Source: Limiplasma sp031549415 (GTDB lineage: Bacteria; Bacillota; Clostridia; Christensenellales; Aristaeellaceae). From it: a DNA stretch of 64,000 nucleotides. This document shows positions 8,049-17,041 of the stretch, in pieces. The notes beneath the pieces are model-generated. The model worked only from the letters and a program-made list of their open reading frames with translations. It was not told where the DNA came from and did no database searches. The stretch lies in the NCBI GenBank assembly GCA_031549415.1, contig JAVBPU010000006.1, positions 43,495-107,494 on the forward strand. The letters are read 5' to 3'. The position numbers and the translations under genes are program-made. The stretch's first letter is position 1. Each line of letters starts with the position of its first letter.

Positions 8049-8432
8049 GTGGAGAAGAAAGGCCCCATCATGGTGCTGGTCACCTTGCAGCGGCACTGTG
8101 CCCGTTTGATTCGCAGCGGCGCGGACATGGCCCTGCGGCAAGGCTGCGCCTTGCATGTGGTGCATGTAGCCAGTACCGCCACCCTGCCGGAAGGCCAAAG
8201 CGCCATTGACGCGCAGGTGCTGGACTATCTGTATGCCCTCTCCGGCGAGGCCGGGGCGGAGATGTGCCTGCTCACTGCGGAGGTGCCTGTCACCGCCATG
8301 GCGGAGTATGCCAGCGAGAACGGCGTGAGCCAGGTGGTGATGGGCGGCGGTGAAAACGCCGTAGGCATTGCGGAGACCCTCAGCCAGATGCTGCCCGGGG
8401 TGCAGGTGTTGATTGCGGAGGATGAAGCGTAG
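8049..8432 (+). CDS. Universal stress protein (UspA-like) domain protein
   Basis: A 127-residue cytosolic protein with the alpha/beta Usp fold: an N-terminal strand (IMVLVTLQRHCARLIRSGADMA), a second strand ALHVVHVAS, and VTAMAEYASENGVSQVVMGGGEN, which corresponds to the nucleotide-loop half of the fold. The usual G-x2-G-x9-GS loop is incomplete, so ATP binding is doubtful. The GTG at 8049 follows AGGGGGCGG. It is probably the last gene of the pump operon. Confidence 0.65.
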   Translation: MEKKGPIMVLVTLQRHCARLIRSGADMALRQGCALHVVHVASTATLPEGQSAIDAQVLDYLYALSGEAGAEMCLLTAEVPVTAMAEYASENGVSQVVMGGGENAVGIAETLSQMLPGVQVLIAEDEA

Positions 8433-8521
8433 TTTTGGGAAAAGGTTCGTAAAGCTATGTTTTTGCAAAACAAGCCTTTGATAGATTTTTCTTCATCGCG
8501 TGAAATGCGGTGAAATAAGGG

Positions 8522-8615
8522 TTCAGGGCGAAGCCCTGAGCGGGATTTTAGGGGCGGCAGCCCCTAACGGACCTTTTTGGACAGGCTGGCTGGGGCTGCG
8601 CATCTGCGCAGCCCC
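8522..8615. repeat. Three adjacent palindromes (REP-like and terminator)
   Basis: Inverted repeats lie at 8524-8538 (CAGGGCgaaGCCCTG), 8548-8567 (TTAGGGGCggcaGCCCCTAA) and 8592-8615 (GGGGCTGCGCatcTGCGCAGCCCC). They separate the convergent stress-protein and trpB genes and can terminate both. The first core resembles sequences near 3090 and 35815. Confidence 0.6.
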
Positions 8616-8630
8616 AGTTTGTTCATTACA

Positions 8631-10007
8631 TCACTGCCCCGGTACCTTTGGCAGCCCGGCCAGGCTCTTTTCCAGCTCTTCGTCCGTGGGGGCGCTGTCG
8701 CTCATCAGCCCGTCATTAAATTTTTGGTAGGCATACAGGTCAAAGTACCCCGTGCCGGTGAGGCCGAACAGAATGGTCTTTTCTTCACCCGTCTCCTTGC
8801 AGCGAAGGGCTTCGTCCATGGCCACGCGGATGGCATGGCTGCTTTCCGGGGCGGGCAGGATGCCTTCCACCCGGGCAAAATACTCGGCAGCCTCAAACAC
8901 GGAGGTTTGCTCCAAGGCCCGGGCTTCCATCAGCCCGTCCGCATAGAGCTGGGACAGGGTGGAGCTCATGCCGTGAAAGCGCAGGCCCCCGGAGTGGCTG
9001 GGGCTGGGAATGAAGCCGCTGCCCACGGTATACATCTTGGCCAGCGGGCAAACCATGCCGGTGTCGCAGAAATCATAGGCATACTTCCCCCGGGTGAAGC
9101 TGGGACAGCTGATGGGCTCGGCGGCAATGAAGCGGTAGTTTGCGGAGCCTTGGATTTTTTCCTTCATAAAGGGGGCAATAAGGCCCGCCAGGTTGCTGCC
9201 GCCGCCCGCGCAGCCGATGATGATATCAGGCTGGATGCCGTACTTGTCCATGGCGGCCTTGGTTTCCAGGCCGATGATGGATTGGTGCAGCACCACCTGG
9301 CTTAAAACGCTGCCCAGCACATAGCGGTATCCGGGCGTATGGGTGGCCACCTCCACGGCCTCGCTGATGGCGCAGCCCAGGCTGCCGGAGGTGCCGGGGT
9401 ATTTGGCCAGAATCTGGCGGCCCACTTCTGTGCTTTCGCTGGGGGAGGGGGTCACATCCGCGCCATAGGTGCGCATCACCTCTCGGCGGAAGGGCTTTTG
9501 CTCGTAGGAGCATTTCACCATAAAAACCTTGCAATCCAGCCCTAAATACGCGCAGGCCATGGAAAGCGCCGTACCCCATTGCCCGGCCCCGGTTTCCGTG
9601 GTAACGCCCTGTAGGCCCTGCTTTTTGGCGTAATAGGCCTGGGCGATGGCGCTGTTCAGCTTGTGGCTGCCGCTGGTGTTGTTGCCCTCAAACTTGTAGT
9701 AGATTTTGGCGGGGGTTTGCAGCTTTTCTTCCAGGCAATAGGCACGCACCAGCGGCGCGGGCCGGTACATTTTGTAAAAGCTGAGGATCTCCTGGGGGAT
9801 GTCGAAATAAGGCGTGTTCTCGTCCAGTTCCTGGCGCACCAGCTCATCGCAGAAAACAGGCTGGAGCTCTTCAAAGCTCATGGGCTGGAACGTGGCGGGA
9901 TTGAGCAGCGGCGCGGGTTTGTTCTTCATGTCCGCCCGCAGGTTGTACCACTGGGTGGGCATCTCGTTTTCTTCCAGATAAATTTTGTAAGGCACCTTGT
10001 TTTCCAT
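8631..10007 (-). CDS. trpB: Tryptophan synthase beta chain, TrpB2 type
   Basis: A 458-residue PLP enzyme that joins indole and serine to make tryptophan. The PLP lysine lies in NTSGSHKLN (K116), the phosphate-binding loop is GCAGGGSNLAG, and the long N-terminal extension and PSHSGGLRFHGM segment are typical of TrpB2 rather than TrpB1. The ATG at 10007 has GGAGCGG upstream; the frame continues into the leader without a better start. No trpA is adjacent, so it may work alone or salvage indole. Expression is predicted to be controlled by the tryptophan T-box upstream. Confidence 0.93.
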   Translation of the reverse strand: MENKVPYKIYLEENEMPTQWYNLRADMKNKPAPLLNPATFQPMSFEELQPVFCDELVRQELDENTPYFDIPQEILSFYKMYRPAPLVRAYCLEEKLQTPAKIYYKFEGNNTSGSHKLNSAIAQAYYAKKQGLQGVTTETGAGQWGTALSMACAYLGLDCKVFMVKCSYEQKPFRREVMRTYGADVTPSPSESTEVGRQILAKYPGTSGSLGCAISEAVEVATHTPGYRYVLGSVLSQVVLHQSIIGLETKAAMDKYGIQPDIIIGCAGGGSNLAGLIAPFMKEKIQGSANYRFIAAEPISCPSFTRGKYAYDFCDTGMVCPLAKMYTVGSGFIPSPSHSGGLRFHGMSSTLSQLYADGLMEARALEQTSVFEAAEYFARVEGILPAPESSHAIRVAMDEALRCKETGEEKTILFGLTGTGYFDLYAYQKFNDGLMSDSAPTDEELEKSLAGLPKVPGQ

Positions 10008-10064
10008 GGGAACCGCTCCTTTCCATGCCGGGGTCTGCCCGGCCCTGCTTGCGGGGAAGGACAT

Positions 10065-10335
10065 AAAAATGCCCTTGTCCCCATCTAAGATTGATGCTGG
10101 GACAAGAGCTTGATGATCATTCTCTTGCGGTGCCACCCGGCTTGGCGCAAAATTGCGCCCACTTACGCGTACTTTCATACGCCTGCGCCTGGTAACGGAG
10201 CGCAACCCCGCCTTGCCTACTTGCTTCAGCTAAGCCTCAAAAGCCCATTCCGCGCTGGTTTTCGTGCCGTATTTCCACCCACAACGGCTCTCTGTAGCGA
10301 AAGTGCCAAAGCGTACTTGCTCTTTCTCATCGGTT
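10065..10335 (-). promoter_or_regulatory. T-box riboswitch, tryptophan-specific leader
   Basis: The minus strand carries the T-box GGGTGGCACCGC at 10127-10138. A terminator hairpin follows at 10074-10106 (CTTGTCCC ... GGGACAAG), then a T run. Upstream, the Stem I element GAATGGGC (10243-10250) places TGG, the Trp codon, at 10245-10247 in the specifier loop, and an AGAGAGC plus GTGGGTGG part of Stem I is visible. Uncharged tRNA-Trp would pair with the specifier and T-box and favour read-through into trpB. Confidence 0.92.
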
Positions 10336-10341
10336 TCACGT

Positions 10342-10371
10342 ACCATAGCATATTTTGGAGAGGTCTGTCAA
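10342..10371 (-). promoter_or_regulatory. Promoter of the trpB T-box transcript
   Basis: On the minus strand, TTGACA (10366-10371) and TATGGT (10342-10347) are 18 bases apart, immediately upstream of the T-box Stem I. Confidence 0.75.
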
Positions 10372-10380
10372 GGGGAAAAT

Positions 10381-10456
10381 CAGGCCCCTTCTCCCCAAAT
10401 CAGACCCCTTCTCCCAAAATCAAACCCATTCTCCACAAATCAGGCTCCTTGCCCAA
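10381..10456. repeat. 20-base tandem repeat, 3.8 copies
   Basis: Units start at 10381, 10401, 10421 and 10441, each close to CARRCCCCTTCTCCCCAAAT, with a few substitutions and a truncated last copy. The array sits between the divergent trpB and hemolysin III promoters and encodes nothing visible. Confidence 0.8.
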
Positions 10457-10480
10457 AGTGCTGAGTATTTGAACAGCGTG

Positions 10481-10508
10481 TTCACGGAACCGTTTCATAT
10501 GATATAAT
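10481..10508 (+). promoter_or_regulatory. Promoter of the hemolysin III family gene
   Basis: TTCACG and TATAAT are 16 bases apart, about 36 bases upstream of the start codon. Confidence 0.6.
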
Positions 10509-10544
10509 GAACTCCGCACAGCTTGAAAAAACGAGGTACAGGCC

Positions 10545-11201
10545 ATGTCAAAACGTTCACCCATTACCATTCCGAAGTATTCCCTGTCAGAAGAACTCAT
10601 TTCCTCAATCTCCCACGGTATTGGCGCGCTGCTAAGCATCGCGGCGCTGCTGCTGTGCCTGGTCGTTGCGATCTCGCATCAGGATGCCTATCGAGTCGTC
10701 AGCGCGGCCATTTACGGCGCTACTCTCATTCTCCTCTATTTGATGTCCACGCTGTACCATGCGCTGAAAGTGAATAAAGCCAAGCGCGTCTTTCGCGTGA
10801 TTGACCATTGCAGCATTTTTTTGCTCATTGCCGGAACCTACACCCCTTATACACTGGTCACCCTGCGTCCCACCGTGGGCTGGTGGCTGTTTGCGCTTGT
10901 GTGGGGCGCAGCCATCGTGGGCATCGTGCTCAACGCGGTGGACCTGAAGAAATACAGCACTTTGTCGCTGATCTGCTATTTGGCCATGGGCTGGGTGATC
11001 GTTTTCGCGTTCAAGCCCCTAGCGGAGGCCATGGACAAAACCGGCATCGCTCTGCTGATTTGGGGTGGCGTGGCCTATTCTTTGGGAGCGCTCCTCTATG
11101 CCATCGGGGCAAAAAAGAAATACTTTCATTCCGTGTTCCATTTCTTTGTATTGGCAGGGAGCGTGCTGCATTTCTTTTCCATCCTCTTGTATGTCCTGTA
11201 G
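10545..11201 (+). CDS. Hemolysin III / PAQR family membrane protein (TrhA)
   Basis: A 218-residue integral membrane protein with seven predicted helices. The family metal-site residues are visible: S-x-LYH (MSTLYHAL), the D-H pair in RVIDHCSIF and the C-terminal H-x3-H in YFHSVFHFF. Bacterial members are implicated in membrane energetics and fluidity homeostasis; the hemolysin name is historical. It is monocistronic, with its own promoter and a strong downstream terminator. Confidence 0.92.
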   Translation: MSKRSPITIPKYSLSEELISSISHGIGALLSIAALLLCLVVAISHQDAYRVVSAAIYGATLILLYLMSTLYHALKVNKAKRVFRVIDHCSIFLLIAGTYTPYTLVTLRPTVGWWLFALVWGAAIVGIVLNAVDLKKYSTLSLICYLAMGWVIVFAFKPLAEAMDKTGIALLIWGGVAYSLGALLYAIGAKKKYFHSVFHFFVLAGSVLHFFSILLYVL

Positions 11202-11234
11202 GACTCAGGGGAAGATGCTCCGCATACAGAAAGC

Positions 11235-11291
11235 GAATCGCCCTTCTACGGAGTCACTATTCCTCCAATAGAACGGGCGATTCATTTTTTT
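11235..11291 (+). terminator. Rho-independent terminator
   Basis: GAATCGCCCTTCT pairs with AGAACGGGCGATTC and is followed by a run of T, 35 bases after the hemolysin III stop codon. Confidence 0.8.
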
Positions 11292-11341
11292 TGGTCCTGA
11301 GGGTAAGTCCTGCGGTTACGTTTTCGGAATTCGCCCTGGCA

Positions 11342-12655
11342 TCAGGAAGTATATTTCCCCGTATGGACCTGGGCGGGTGGCATGGGCATATGGGGCAGGT
11401 CGCCAGGATGTCCCATCTCGCGGGTACGCGCGATGGTGATATTGTCGCACTTGCGGTCGGCCAGCGGCTGCACCTCGCTGGGCTTCATCTCCCAGCGGTA
11501 GTCCTCGGTGAATCGCTTCTGGTGTTCGCCAATGACCAGATGGCTGGGCGTCTGCTGGCCGTCGCCGTTCACCTTTTGCTGGTACAGAAAGAACGTGTGG
11601 TTCTCCGGGAGGTCATGCACGTTTTGATACGCCTCCCGGTCGGCGGTCTGTTCGATCTGGTCGCGTAGCACCTGGCGCACATAGGGCTTCGTATCGTGGA
11701 ACTTGAGAAGCGCCGGGAACGCGCCGGGTACCAATGTTTGCCATTCTTTGCGCTCGTGTTGCTTTAGCAGGGCGGCGGCCTTGTGCAGGTGCGCCACCTC
11801 CGCTTCAAAGCTCATTTCCCAAACGCGCTTCACGTTAGCATCTTGCTCGTCCTGCAGGAAGGAATAATAGAGGTAGCACTCCATGTACTCATGCAACAGC
11901 TGGCTCTCCAGCCATGTGAGCGTCGGGTCGATCAGCGCGCCGTAATGGCTTACATGCTGTTCCTCAATCATCGCAATCTCCTGGTAGAGCTTGCGGCCCA
12001 GGTCGCTGGAATACGTGTTGCCGATGTTCATGTAGAAATTCATGGTCTGCTGCTCGCCGGCGGTGATGATCATCGTGGAAAGCTTGGTGCGGATGTCGGC
12101 GGTTTTGAAATCGACGAAGCGCTTGGCTTCCTCAAAGGGGTGGCGGTGCTCGGCGATGGTGGGGCGGCCCGGCGTAATCTCCACATACTGGCGCACCATC
12201 ATGTCCGCCTTCAGCCCCTGTTCCATATCCAGCAGGTTGGCGTAGCGGTACAGATGGTCAAAATCCTCCAGCAGGGCGAAGTCCAAGGCTTGCTTCACAT
12301 ACACATCCGGCTCATTTTCCGCCAGCCAGGCGGTCAAATCCACCGCCACATGCTCAAAACCGATGGTGGTCTCCAGTTGCGTTTCATCCAGCGGCTTCAG
12401 CCAGTTGATGTGCTTTTGCTGCTGCTGTTCCACCCGGCGCATCAAGGCCAGGTCACGCCGGATGTCGTTGTTGTTGCAATGGCGGTGGAACTGATGGGAG
12501 AACATCGTGGCTTCCACCTCAATACCGTTCATCAAAATGATGCGAATCTTGGTATATGGGTCTGCCGTCAGCTTGTTGTACGGAGTGGGGTACAGGGTTT
12601 GCCAGTTGAGCAGTGTGTCTTCGATCGGTTTGGGCTGTAGTTCAAATGGGTTCAT
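11342..12655 (-). CDS. Ferritin-like protein with two helical modules, function unknown
   Basis: A 437-residue, largely helical protein with no signal peptide. The second module has a di-iron-like set of ligands in the right order: E in AGEQQTMNFYM, E-x2-H in IEEQHVSHYG, E in HEYMECYLYY and E-x2-A-H in FEAEVAHLHKAA. The first module has a weaker matching set (EQQQQKH, FEHVAVDL, LEDFDHLYRYA). About 80 C-terminal residues are polar and proline-rich. The ATG at 12655 follows AAGGAGG. It is monocistronic. The ferritin-like reading comes from the ligand spacing; a rubrerythrin-like or oxidase role would be guesswork. Confidence 0.65.
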   Translation of the reverse strand: MNPFELQPKPIEDTLLNWQTLYPTPYNKLTADPYTKIRIILMNGIEVEATMFSHQFHRHCNNNDIRRDLALMRRVEQQQQKHINWLKPLDETQLETTIGFEHVAVDLTAWLAENEPDVYVKQALDFALLEDFDHLYRYANLLDMEQGLKADMMVRQYVEITPGRPTIAEHRHPFEEAKRFVDFKTADIRTKLSTMIITAGEQQTMNFYMNIGNTYSSDLGRKLYQEIAMIEEQHVSHYGALIDPTLTWLESQLLHEYMECYLYYSFLQDEQDANVKRVWEMSFEAEVAHLHKAAALLKQHERKEWQTLVPGAFPALLKFHDTKPYVRQVLRDQIEQTADREAYQNVHDLPENHTFFLYQQKVNGDGQQTPSHLVIGEHQKRFTEDYRWEMKPSEVQPLADRKCDNITIARTREMGHPGDLPHMPMPPAQVHTGKYTS

Positions 12656-12750
12656 GCCTGGGCCTCCTTATAGAATTGATCCTGCGCTGGGTAGTATGTC
12701 CGGCGGCAGGGTGATTCATGATGGCCCTCGCAACTTCGCCCAATCTTCTC

Positions 12751-13659
12751 CTATTTTTCCCTAGCATCATACCCCAGCGTCCGCAAATCCTCCATGCGGT
12801 TGCGCCAGTCCTCCCGGACCTTGACCCAGAGTTGCAGGTTCACCCGCATGCCCAGCAAAGCTTCGATGTCCAGGCGGGCCTCCTGGCCAATGCGGCGCAG
12901 CATACTGCCCTGCTTGCCGATGATGATTCCCTTGTGGGCGCTGCGCTCACAGTACAGGGTGGCGTGGATTTCCATCAGTTCATCGCTGAGCTTTTTCATG
13001 CTCATCATTTCCACACCGATGCCGTGGGGCACCTCCTCCTTCAAATGGAGCAGGGCCTTTTCCCGAATGAGCTCCGCGCAGAGAATCCGCTCCGGCTGGT
13101 CGGTGATGGCATCCTCCGGAAAGTATTGAGGGCCTTCGGGCAAGGCTTCCACCAGCAGCTTTTTGATGCGCTCCACGCCGTCCCCGGTTTGGGCGCTGAT
13201 GGGTACGATTTCATCATAGCCGTCCTGGGCAAAGGAGCTGATGATCTGCAGCAGGTTCTCTTTTTTCAGCAGGTCAATTTTGTTGAGCAGCAGGAATTTT
13301 TTCACCTTCCTGGCGCTCATATCCCGCACCAGGGCATGGTCCTGCTTGCCCAGGCTGGTGGCGTCCACCATCACCACCAGCGCGTCAATGCCTTGCAGGG
13401 CTTCCTTGGCGGCCTGCATCATGTACTCTCCCAGGCGGGAGCGGGGCGTGTGCATGCCGGGGGTGTCCAAAAAAATGATTTGGCTGCCGGGTTGGCTGCA
13501 TACACCCATGATACGATTGCGGGTGGTCTGTGGCTTGTTGCTGACAATGGCTACCTTTTCGCCCACCATGGCGTTCATGAAGGTGCTTTTGCCCACATTG
13601 GGGCGGCCAACAATGGCTACAAAGCCAGAGCGGAAGGGGACTTCTTGCTGCTTCGTCAA
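12751..13659 (-). CDS. era: GTPase Era
   Basis: A 302-residue GTPase that binds 16S rRNA in 30S maturation. G1 is GRPNVGKST, G2 PQTTRN, G3 DTPGMH, G4 NKID and G5 ISAQ. The C-terminal KH domain carries GIIIGKQGSMLRRIG. The start is TTG at 13659, with GAGGAA eight bases upstream. It is the last gene of the yqfC-era operon, 87 bases after ybeY-cdd; recO does not follow. Confidence 0.97.
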   Translation of the reverse strand: MTKQQEVPFRSGFVAIVGRPNVGKSTFMNAMVGEKVAIVSNKPQTTRNRIMGVCSQPGSQIIFLDTPGMHTPRSRLGEYMMQAAKEALQGIDALVVMVDATSLGKQDHALVRDMSARKVKKFLLLNKIDLLKKENLLQIISSFAQDGYDEIVPISAQTGDGVERIKKLLVEALPEGPQYFPEDAITDQPERILCAELIREKALLHLKEEVPHGIGVEMMSMKKLSDELMEIHATLYCERSAHKGIIIGKQGSMLRRIGQEARLDIEALLGMRVNLQLWVKVREDWRNRMEDLRTLGYDAREK

Positions 13660-13746
13660 AGGAGGGTTCCTCGTTTCTGTAAGCGATACGCGGACGAGCC
13701 CTTCCCACGGGACCCATCGGCATGGCGTGAAGGACCGGAATGACTA

Positions 13747-14658
13747 TTAGGGCAAATCCTTGGGGCCAAAGCTGTGGGGAAGCAAATCCGGCAAAGTGGT
13801 CTTTTCCACATGGCCGTCTCCCCAGGTGACCAGCACCCGCAGGCCCGGCGCGAATTCGTTGAGCACCTGGCGGCATGCGCCGCAGGGGTATGGCGGGGAG
13901 GCTTCCGCGGCGATGGCGATGGTCAGAAACTCCTTCGCGCCTTCGCTGACCGCCTTAAAGAGGGCGGTGCGCTCCCCACAGTTGGCCAGGCCATAGGAGG
14001 CGTTTTCAATATTGCAGCCCTGAAAAACACGCCCATCGGCGCTGAGCAGGCAAGCGCCGACTTTGTAATGGCTGTAAGGGCTGTAGGAGCGCTGCATGGC
14101 CTGCCGCGCCAGGGCCAGCAGCTCTTCATCCGTGGGATAGGAAGGGGTGTCCTCCCGGGAAATTCCCGCCATTTGCAAGGCTTTTTCTTCCATTTGCCGC
14201 ATCTCCTTCTGTTCGTCTGGGGCCATATGGTCGTAGCCAAAGAGGTGAAACAGGCCATGCGCCAGCAAATAGGCCAGCTCCCGCCGCAGGCTGTGGCCAT
14301 AGTCCAGGGCCTGCGCTTTGGCATGGTCCAAAGAAATGAGGATATCGCCCAGCATGGCGCCGCCCAGGTCCGGGTCAAATTCCTGGCGAAGGCGGGCCGG
14401 ACAGTCCTTCGCGGTCTTGCCACGGGGGAAGTTGGCGCTGGGAAAGCTAAGCACGTCCGTGGCTTGGTCCAGGCCGCGGTACAACCGGTTCGCCTCCCGG
14501 ATCGGCCCATCCTCCACCCATTCCACATGGACGGCGCAGGGGAAGGAAATCCCTTCCGCCGCCTGGCAGCAATCCGCCACCAGAGCTAGCAGGCTGGACG
14601 AACTTACCGCCTCTTGCTCCAGACGGGCCCCCTCCCCCTGGGTCCACTCAATGAACAT
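13747..14658 (-). CDS. ybeY: YbeY endoribonuclease fused to cytidine deaminase
   Basis: A 303-residue fusion. Residues 1-165 are YbeY, the 16S rRNA 3'-end processing and quality-control RNase, with the zinc motif HGLFHLFGYDH (H134, H138, H144). Residues 175-300 are a homotetrameric cytidine deaminase with C227-x-E229 and the PCGAC pair C259/C262. In Bacillus these are separate genes with dgkA between them; here dgkA is missing and the reading frame is continuous. The ATG at 14658 has AGGAG upstream and overlaps the end of pgpH by 11 bases. Confidence 0.93.
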   Translation of the reverse strand: MFIEWTQGEGARLEQEAVSSSSLLALVADCCQAAEGISFPCAVHVEWVEDGPIREANRLYRGLDQATDVLSFPSANFPRGKTAKDCPARLRQEFDPDLGGAMLGDILISLDHAKAQALDYGHSLRRELAYLLAHGLFHLFGYDHMAPDEQKEMRQMEEKALQMAGISREDTPSYPTDEELLALARQAMQRSYSPYSHYKVGACLLSADGRVFQGCNIENASYGLANCGERTALFKAVSEGAKEFLTIAIAAEASPPYPCGACRQVLNEFAPGLRVLVTWGDGHVEKTTLPDLLPHSFGPKDLP

Positions 14659-17041
14659 CGGGAAACTCCTGCGGGGCGGCGGGTGCAGGCGAAGCCGTGG
14701 CTTCCGCCGCCGCTTCCACCGTCGCACCGGCGGTTTCGGCCGTTTCCGCCGTTTCGCCTGTTTCCGTTGTTTCGCCTGTTTCTGTTGCTTTCGCCGTTTC
14801 TATCACAGTTTCCGTGGGCCGCAATTCCTGGGATTCCACCAGGCTTTCCACCCGGGCAGGCGGTCCCATCAAATGCGCAGGGGGAACATTTTCCGGGGCA
14901 ATGGCGGGGTATTCGATACGTTCATGGAACACGCCGTTTAACACCGTGGCAAAGGCGTCACAAATTTTATCAATATCCGACAGGGTGATGGGCGCTTCGC
15001 TGAGCTGGCCATCCTCCAGCTTGCCGCGCACCAGCCGTTCAATGAACTCCTCAATGGCCTGGGGCGTGGGGTCCGGCATGCTGCGCACGGCGGCTTCAAT
15101 GGTGTCCGCCAGCATCACAATGGCGCTTTCCTTGGTGTGGGGTCGTTTCCCGTCATAGCGGAAATCCGCGATGTCCACAGGCTGGCCGTTGGCCTGCTGC
15201 AAGGCCTTGTGGTAGAAAAACATCACCGGAGTGTCTCCGTGGTGCTCGATTACCACATCCTGAATCTCTTGCGGCAAACGGCTTTGCTGGGCCATGATGA
15301 GCCCGTCCCGGGTGTGGGCGGTGACGATGGCAGCGGAGACGTAAGGGTTCGCCTGCTCATGGGGGTTTTCGCCCATCTGATTTTCTTTAAAATAGAGGGG
15401 GCGCTTGAGCTTGCCGATATCGTGAAAGTAGGAGCCTGCCCGGGCCAGCAGCGGATTGGCCCCGATGGCCTCTGCGGCGGCCTCGGCCAAATTGGCCACG
15501 ATGATGCTGTGGTGATAGGTGCCGGGGGCCTCCATCAGCAGGCGGCGCAGCAAGGGGTGGTTGGGGTTGGAAAGCTCCAGCAGCTTGCTGGGGGTGGCCA
15601 GGTTGAAGAAGGATTCCATCAAGGGGTCCAGGCCCACGCACAAAATGGAGGCGATGAGTGCGCTGCCTGCGCACCAAAGGGCGTTGGTAAACACCAGTTG
15701 GACGGAGTTGTTGGTCATAAACCCGATGGTGTGGATGATGATCAGGTTGGTGAGGGCGGTGACGATGCCGCAAAGAAGCACCTGCTGGCGGTAGGGCTTT
15801 TGCACGATGATGCGCACCGCCACCAGGCTGCTGACCAGCGTGGTGAGCAGCAGGTTCACCATTTCTGTGCCATAGGTGCTATCGCCCCCCACAATCAGGG
15901 CGCTGGTGAGGATGGAAAGGGAAATGCCGCCCGCTACGCCCGCAGCGCCGCCCAGCAGGCCGGAGAGCATCATGGCCCCCAGCAGCACCGGAGCCAGGTA
16001 AATGTTGACCATGCGGCCCAGCAAACAGACCGCCAGGGTGAGGCAGACCACCAGCATGACGATGCTCAGCCTCTTGGGGCTTTTCAAAATAGCGGGCGCG
16101 GACAGGGAAAGGACCAGCAGCAGGGCAAAAACGGACAGGCAAACCATCAGGGCAGCACCTACATACAGGATCACGTCAATGCTGTCGTCATCCAACAGCC
16201 CCAGGCTGCGGAGCATTTCCAGTTGGTTGGCGTTCACCCGCTCCCGGGCCAGAATGATGTTCTGCCCTTGCTTGTACATCACCGGCTCCACAGCGGCCCG
16301 GGCGTCTTCCTGCAGCTTGTGGGTGGCCTCTTGGTCGATGACCATATTGGGCTGGATCACCTTGCGCAAAACGGGGGTGACCACGTTTTGCAGCAGGTCC
16401 ATCTCGGTTTTATACCCGATGATCTGCTGCAAATACTGGATGGCATCGCCCACATAGCCTTCCCGGATGGTGGTGTTGAGGGTATTGCTCACGGCGGTGG
16501 TGATGTTGTCGTTGAGGTCCAGCATTTGCTGGTCGCTGGCGTGAAGCAGGGTATCCAGCTGGTAATCCGCCAAGGTTACCTGGGTAAGCAGGGAGTGGGC
16601 GTATTGCAGGTCCGAAGGGGAAAAGACATAGGGTTTGCTTCCGCCGATAGGAAGATGGTTGGCCAAGGTTTTCTGGCCGTATTGCTGCACGGCGTTGATT
16701 TGCGTCATCACATTCTTTAGGTTTTGCAGCACCTGGGAGGCCACGTCTTCTTTATATAGGTAGCTTGGCTCCACATGGCGGGCGGCTTCCTCCCGCTGGC
16801 GGGAGGTGCTGATTTCGTCCACCACGTCCTTGCTAGCAGTGATGGTGACATGGGAGATGTCGCCCACCCGTAGGTCGTAGCGCTCCGGGGCGATGGCCAG
16901 CAAAAACAGGGCCAGCAGCACCAGCGTGCCGATGACCAGCACATACACGCACCGGGCGGGAATGGAGCGAACCGCGGCAACGACAGACCCCCAGGTCCAA
17001 CGGCTTTTTCGATGCGCGCTGGAATGCTTTTTAGGCATCAT
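14648..17041 (-). CDS. pgpH: 7TM-HD phosphodiesterase PgpH/YqfF (cyclic di-AMP)
   Basis: A 797-residue membrane protein: one N-terminal helix, an extracytoplasmic 7TMR-HDED domain of about 230 residues, a seven-helix block, and a cytosolic HD domain with SYFHDIGKLKRP and EHHGDTPV. PgpH proteins hydrolyse cyclic di-AMP to pApA. The C-terminal 60 residues are Ala/Glu/Thr-rich low complexity. The ATG at 17041 gives nine-base spacing to GGAGGA; the ATG at 17050 lies directly against that site. It overlaps phoH by 11 bases. Confidence 0.93.
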   Translation of the reverse strand: MMPKKHSSAHRKSRWTWGSVVAAVRSIPARCVYVLVIGTLVLLALFLLAIAPERYDLRVGDISHVTITASKDVVDEISTSRQREEAARHVEPSYLYKEDVASQVLQNLKNVMTQINAVQQYGQKTLANHLPIGGSKPYVFSPSDLQYAHSLLTQVTLADYQLDTLLHASDQQMLDLNDNITTAVSNTLNTTIREGYVGDAIQYLQQIIGYKTEMDLLQNVVTPVLRKVIQPNMVIDQEATHKLQEDARAAVEPVMYKQGQNIILARERVNANQLEMLRSLGLLDDDSIDVILYVGAALMVCLSVFALLLVLSLSAPAILKSPKRLSIVMLVVCLTLAVCLLGRMVNIYLAPVLLGAMMLSGLLGGAAGVAGGISLSILTSALIVGGDSTYGTEMVNLLLTTLVSSLVAVRIIVQKPYRQQVLLCGIVTALTNLIIIHTIGFMTNNSVQLVFTNALWCAGSALIASILCVGLDPLMESFFNLATPSKLLELSNPNHPLLRRLLMEAPGTYHHSIIVANLAEAAAEAIGANPLLARAGSYFHDIGKLKRPLYFKENQMGENPHEQANPYVSAAIVTAHTRDGLIMAQQSRLPQEIQDVVIEHHGDTPVMFFYHKALQQANGQPVDIADFRYDGKRPHTKESAIVMLADTIEAAVRSMPDPTPQAIEEFIERLVRGKLEDGQLSEAPITLSDIDKICDAFATVLNGVFHERIEYPAIAPENVPPAHLMGPPARVESLVESQELRPTETVIETAKATETGETTETGETAETAETAGATVEAAAEATASPAPAAPQEFPDVH

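Noticed and set aside
15137..16720. A 527-codon frame opposite pgpH
   Set aside because: Antisense shadow rich in His, Gln and Gly; the minus strand has full HD and membrane motifs.
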